The notes under the pieces: model-generated
Told to the model about the DNA's origin: nothing
The model's input: the letters and a program-made list of their open reading frames with translations, nothing else
Databases searched by the model: none
Program-made: the position numbers and the translations under genes
Assembly (NCBI GenBank): GCA_964491535.1
Contig: CAZBGR010000017.1
Coordinates: 1-16,235, forward strand
DNA length: 16,235 nt
Source: CAZBGR01 sp964491535
GTDB taxonomy: Bacteria; Bacillota_I; Bacilli_A; RF39; UBA660
Direction of reading: 5' to 3'
In this document: piece after piece, positions 15,170-16,235 of the stretch
Layout of the letters: each line of letters opens with the position of its first letter
Position numbering within the stretch: position 1 is the stretch's first letter

Positions 15170-16127
15170 TGCTTATCTAGGGATTGATGTTGGGTCAATA
15201 TCAACTAAGGGATTAATTATTAATGGTGATAATTTTGTTTTAGGAAGTGTTTATTTATGGACCGAAGGTAATCCTGTTGTAGCCGTAAAAAAAGTAATCG
15301 AGCGTTTAAAGAATCAAATTGATATTAATAAGATAAAAATTAAAGGGGTGGGGGTTACCGGTAGTGCTAGGAAATTAGTAGGAACTATTTTAGGTGCTAA
15401 GGTAATTAAAAACGAAATAACGGCTCATGCGATAGGGGCTTTATCATTACATTCTGATGTTAAAACGGTTTTAGAAATAGGCGGCCAAGATTCAAAAATA
15501 ATAATTATTGATAAAGGGATTGTAGTTGATTATGCTATGAATACTTTATGTGCGGCCGGGACGGGTTCTTTTTTATCTTCTCAAGCAAAGAGGTTAGGCG
15601 TTGAGGTAAAGGATTTTGGAGAAATTGCTCTTCGTTCTAAAAAACCAACAAAAATTGCTGCTAGATGCACTGTTTTTGCCGAATCAGATCTTATTCATAA
15701 AGCCCAAATGGGGTATAAAAAGGAAAATATTATTGCTGGTTTATGTAAAGCGGTAGTTAATAACTATTTAAATAATGTTGCCAAAGGGAAAAAGATAAAA
15801 CCGCCTATTGTTTTCCAAGGTGGAGTAAGTAAAAATATAGGGGTTGTTAAAGCTTTTGAAGAAGCTTTACAAGAGAAGATAATCGTTGATGATAAAGGTC
15901 ATTTAACAGGGGCCTTGGGGGTTGCTATTTTATCACAAAAAGAAAGCTTAGATAAGCCATTTGATTTTAATATTAAAGAAATAAATTTTGAGATTAAAGG
16001 CATAGAGTGTTATAAATGCCCTAATCATTGTGATATTATTTGTGTTTATAAAAATAAAAAACTATTAGATAGTTGGGGTAATAAATGTTTAAATGGTGTA
16101 ATTAATGGAACAAAAGAAAAATTATGA
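15162..16127 (+). CDS. BadF/BadG/BcrA/BcrD-type ATPase, HgdC-like activase
   Basis: This 321-residue ASKHA-fold ATPase resembles HgdC, the activator that couples ATP hydrolysis to injecting a low-potential electron into 2-hydroxyacyl-CoA dehydratases. Motifs are phosphate-1 GIDVGSISTKG (7-17), phosphate-2 EIGGQDSK (105-112) and the cysteines C130 (NTLCAAGTGSF) and C169 (ARCTVFAESD), which in HgdC dimers hold one [4Fe-4S] cluster between subunits. After the ATPase (about 1-258) there is an extra tail (about 259-321) with C283, C286, C290, C294 and C309 in CYKCPNHCDIIC and GNKC, probably a second metal or Fe-S site. The ATG overlaps the end of the upstream gene by 8 bp, behind a GAGGAGAG-type site, so expression is coupled. 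The gene ends in TGA, which here is a genuine stop. Confidence 0.9.
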   Translation: MIDAYLGIDVGSISTKGLIINGDNFVLGSVYLWTEGNPVVAVKKVIERLKNQIDINKIKIKGVGVTGSARKLVGTILGAKVIKNEITAHAIGALSLHSDVKTVLEIGGQDSKIIIIDKGIVVDYAMNTLCAAGTGSFLSSQAKRLGVEVKDFGEIALRSKKPTKIAARCTVFAESDLIHKAQMGYKKENIIAGLCKAVVNNYLNNVAKGKKIKPPIVFQGGVSKNIGVVKAFEEALQEKIIVDDKGHLTGALGVAILSQKESLDKPFDFNIKEINFEIKGIECYKCPNHCDIICVYKNKKLLDSWGNKCLNGVINGTKEKL

Positions 16128-16235
16128 TTAATAATTATTATAAAATTTTATGTGTAAACAAAGGGAATGTTAACCAAATGTATGTCAATAACTTAGGAAA
16201 ATGTCCTAAAAAAAGTTGATTATAAGCGGGAAAAT
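16128..16235 (+). other. Downstream flank of the activase operon, no assignable gene
   Basis: This is an AT-rich stretch to the window edge. A 31-codon open frame (16124-16219) overlaps the activase stop by four bases (ATGA) but has no recognisable domain and no good ribosome binding site. A small inverted repeat (TTAGGA/TCCTAA near 16191-16208) is followed by A, not T, on the plus strand, so it is not a plus-strand terminator. Transcription may therefore continue beyond the window. Confidence 0.4.

Overview
This is a 16.2 kb piece of a very AT-rich chromosome, most likely from a low-GC member of the Bacillota on the Bacilli/Erysipelotrichia/Mollicutes side. The evidence is SecA followed by RF2 with a programmed +1 frameshift, an ftsEX pair, a uvrBA operon behind what looks like a Bacillus-type LexA (DinR) box, and tilS next to ftsH. 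UGA is read as stop, not tryptophan: prfB keeps its in-frame UGA regulatory stop, one gene (the activase at 15162-16127) ends in TGA, and tryptophan is encoded by TGG. The exact taxon cannot be fixed from sequence inspection alone.

Layout from left to right, on the plus strand unless stated. The last codons of secA (1-59) are followed by prfB (108-1212, frameshifted). Then come ftsE and ftsX (overlapping by 20 bp) and a single-pass membrane protein with an extracellular Ig-like domain, closed by a strong intrinsic terminator at 3612-3640. A consensus promoter carrying an embedded LexA-like box drives uvrB and uvrA. Two minus-strand genes (8506-9677) follow: a HipA-family kinase and a separate small protein resembling the HipA N-terminal subdomain, with their own promoter. 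Facing away from them are tilS and ftsH, ending at a second intrinsic terminator (13079-13114). The last 3 kb is a tight three-gene operon (13178-16127). It encodes two cysteine-containing proteins of the 2-hydroxyacyl-CoA dehydratase type and a BadF/HgdC-type ATPase activator.

Most of the window is housekeeping: protein export, translation termination, division and wall remodelling, nucleotide excision repair, tRNA-Ile lysidine synthesis and membrane proteolysis. The accessory parts are more interesting. (1) The terminal operon looks like an ATP-driven low-potential electron-transfer system of unknown substrate. Its first two proteins appear to be full-length paralogues of each other with aligned cysteines, as the two subunits of a 2-hydroxyacyl-CoA dehydratase would be. 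(2) The HipA-like pair is split into kinase and N-subdomain proteins with no HipB-type DNA-binding antitoxin. (3) FtsEX is followed by an Ig-like membrane protein that could be a partner or regulator in place of the usual wall hydrolase. No tRNA, rRNA, CRISPR array, insertion sequence or phage gene was seen, and no stretch longer than 300 bases lacks a gene.
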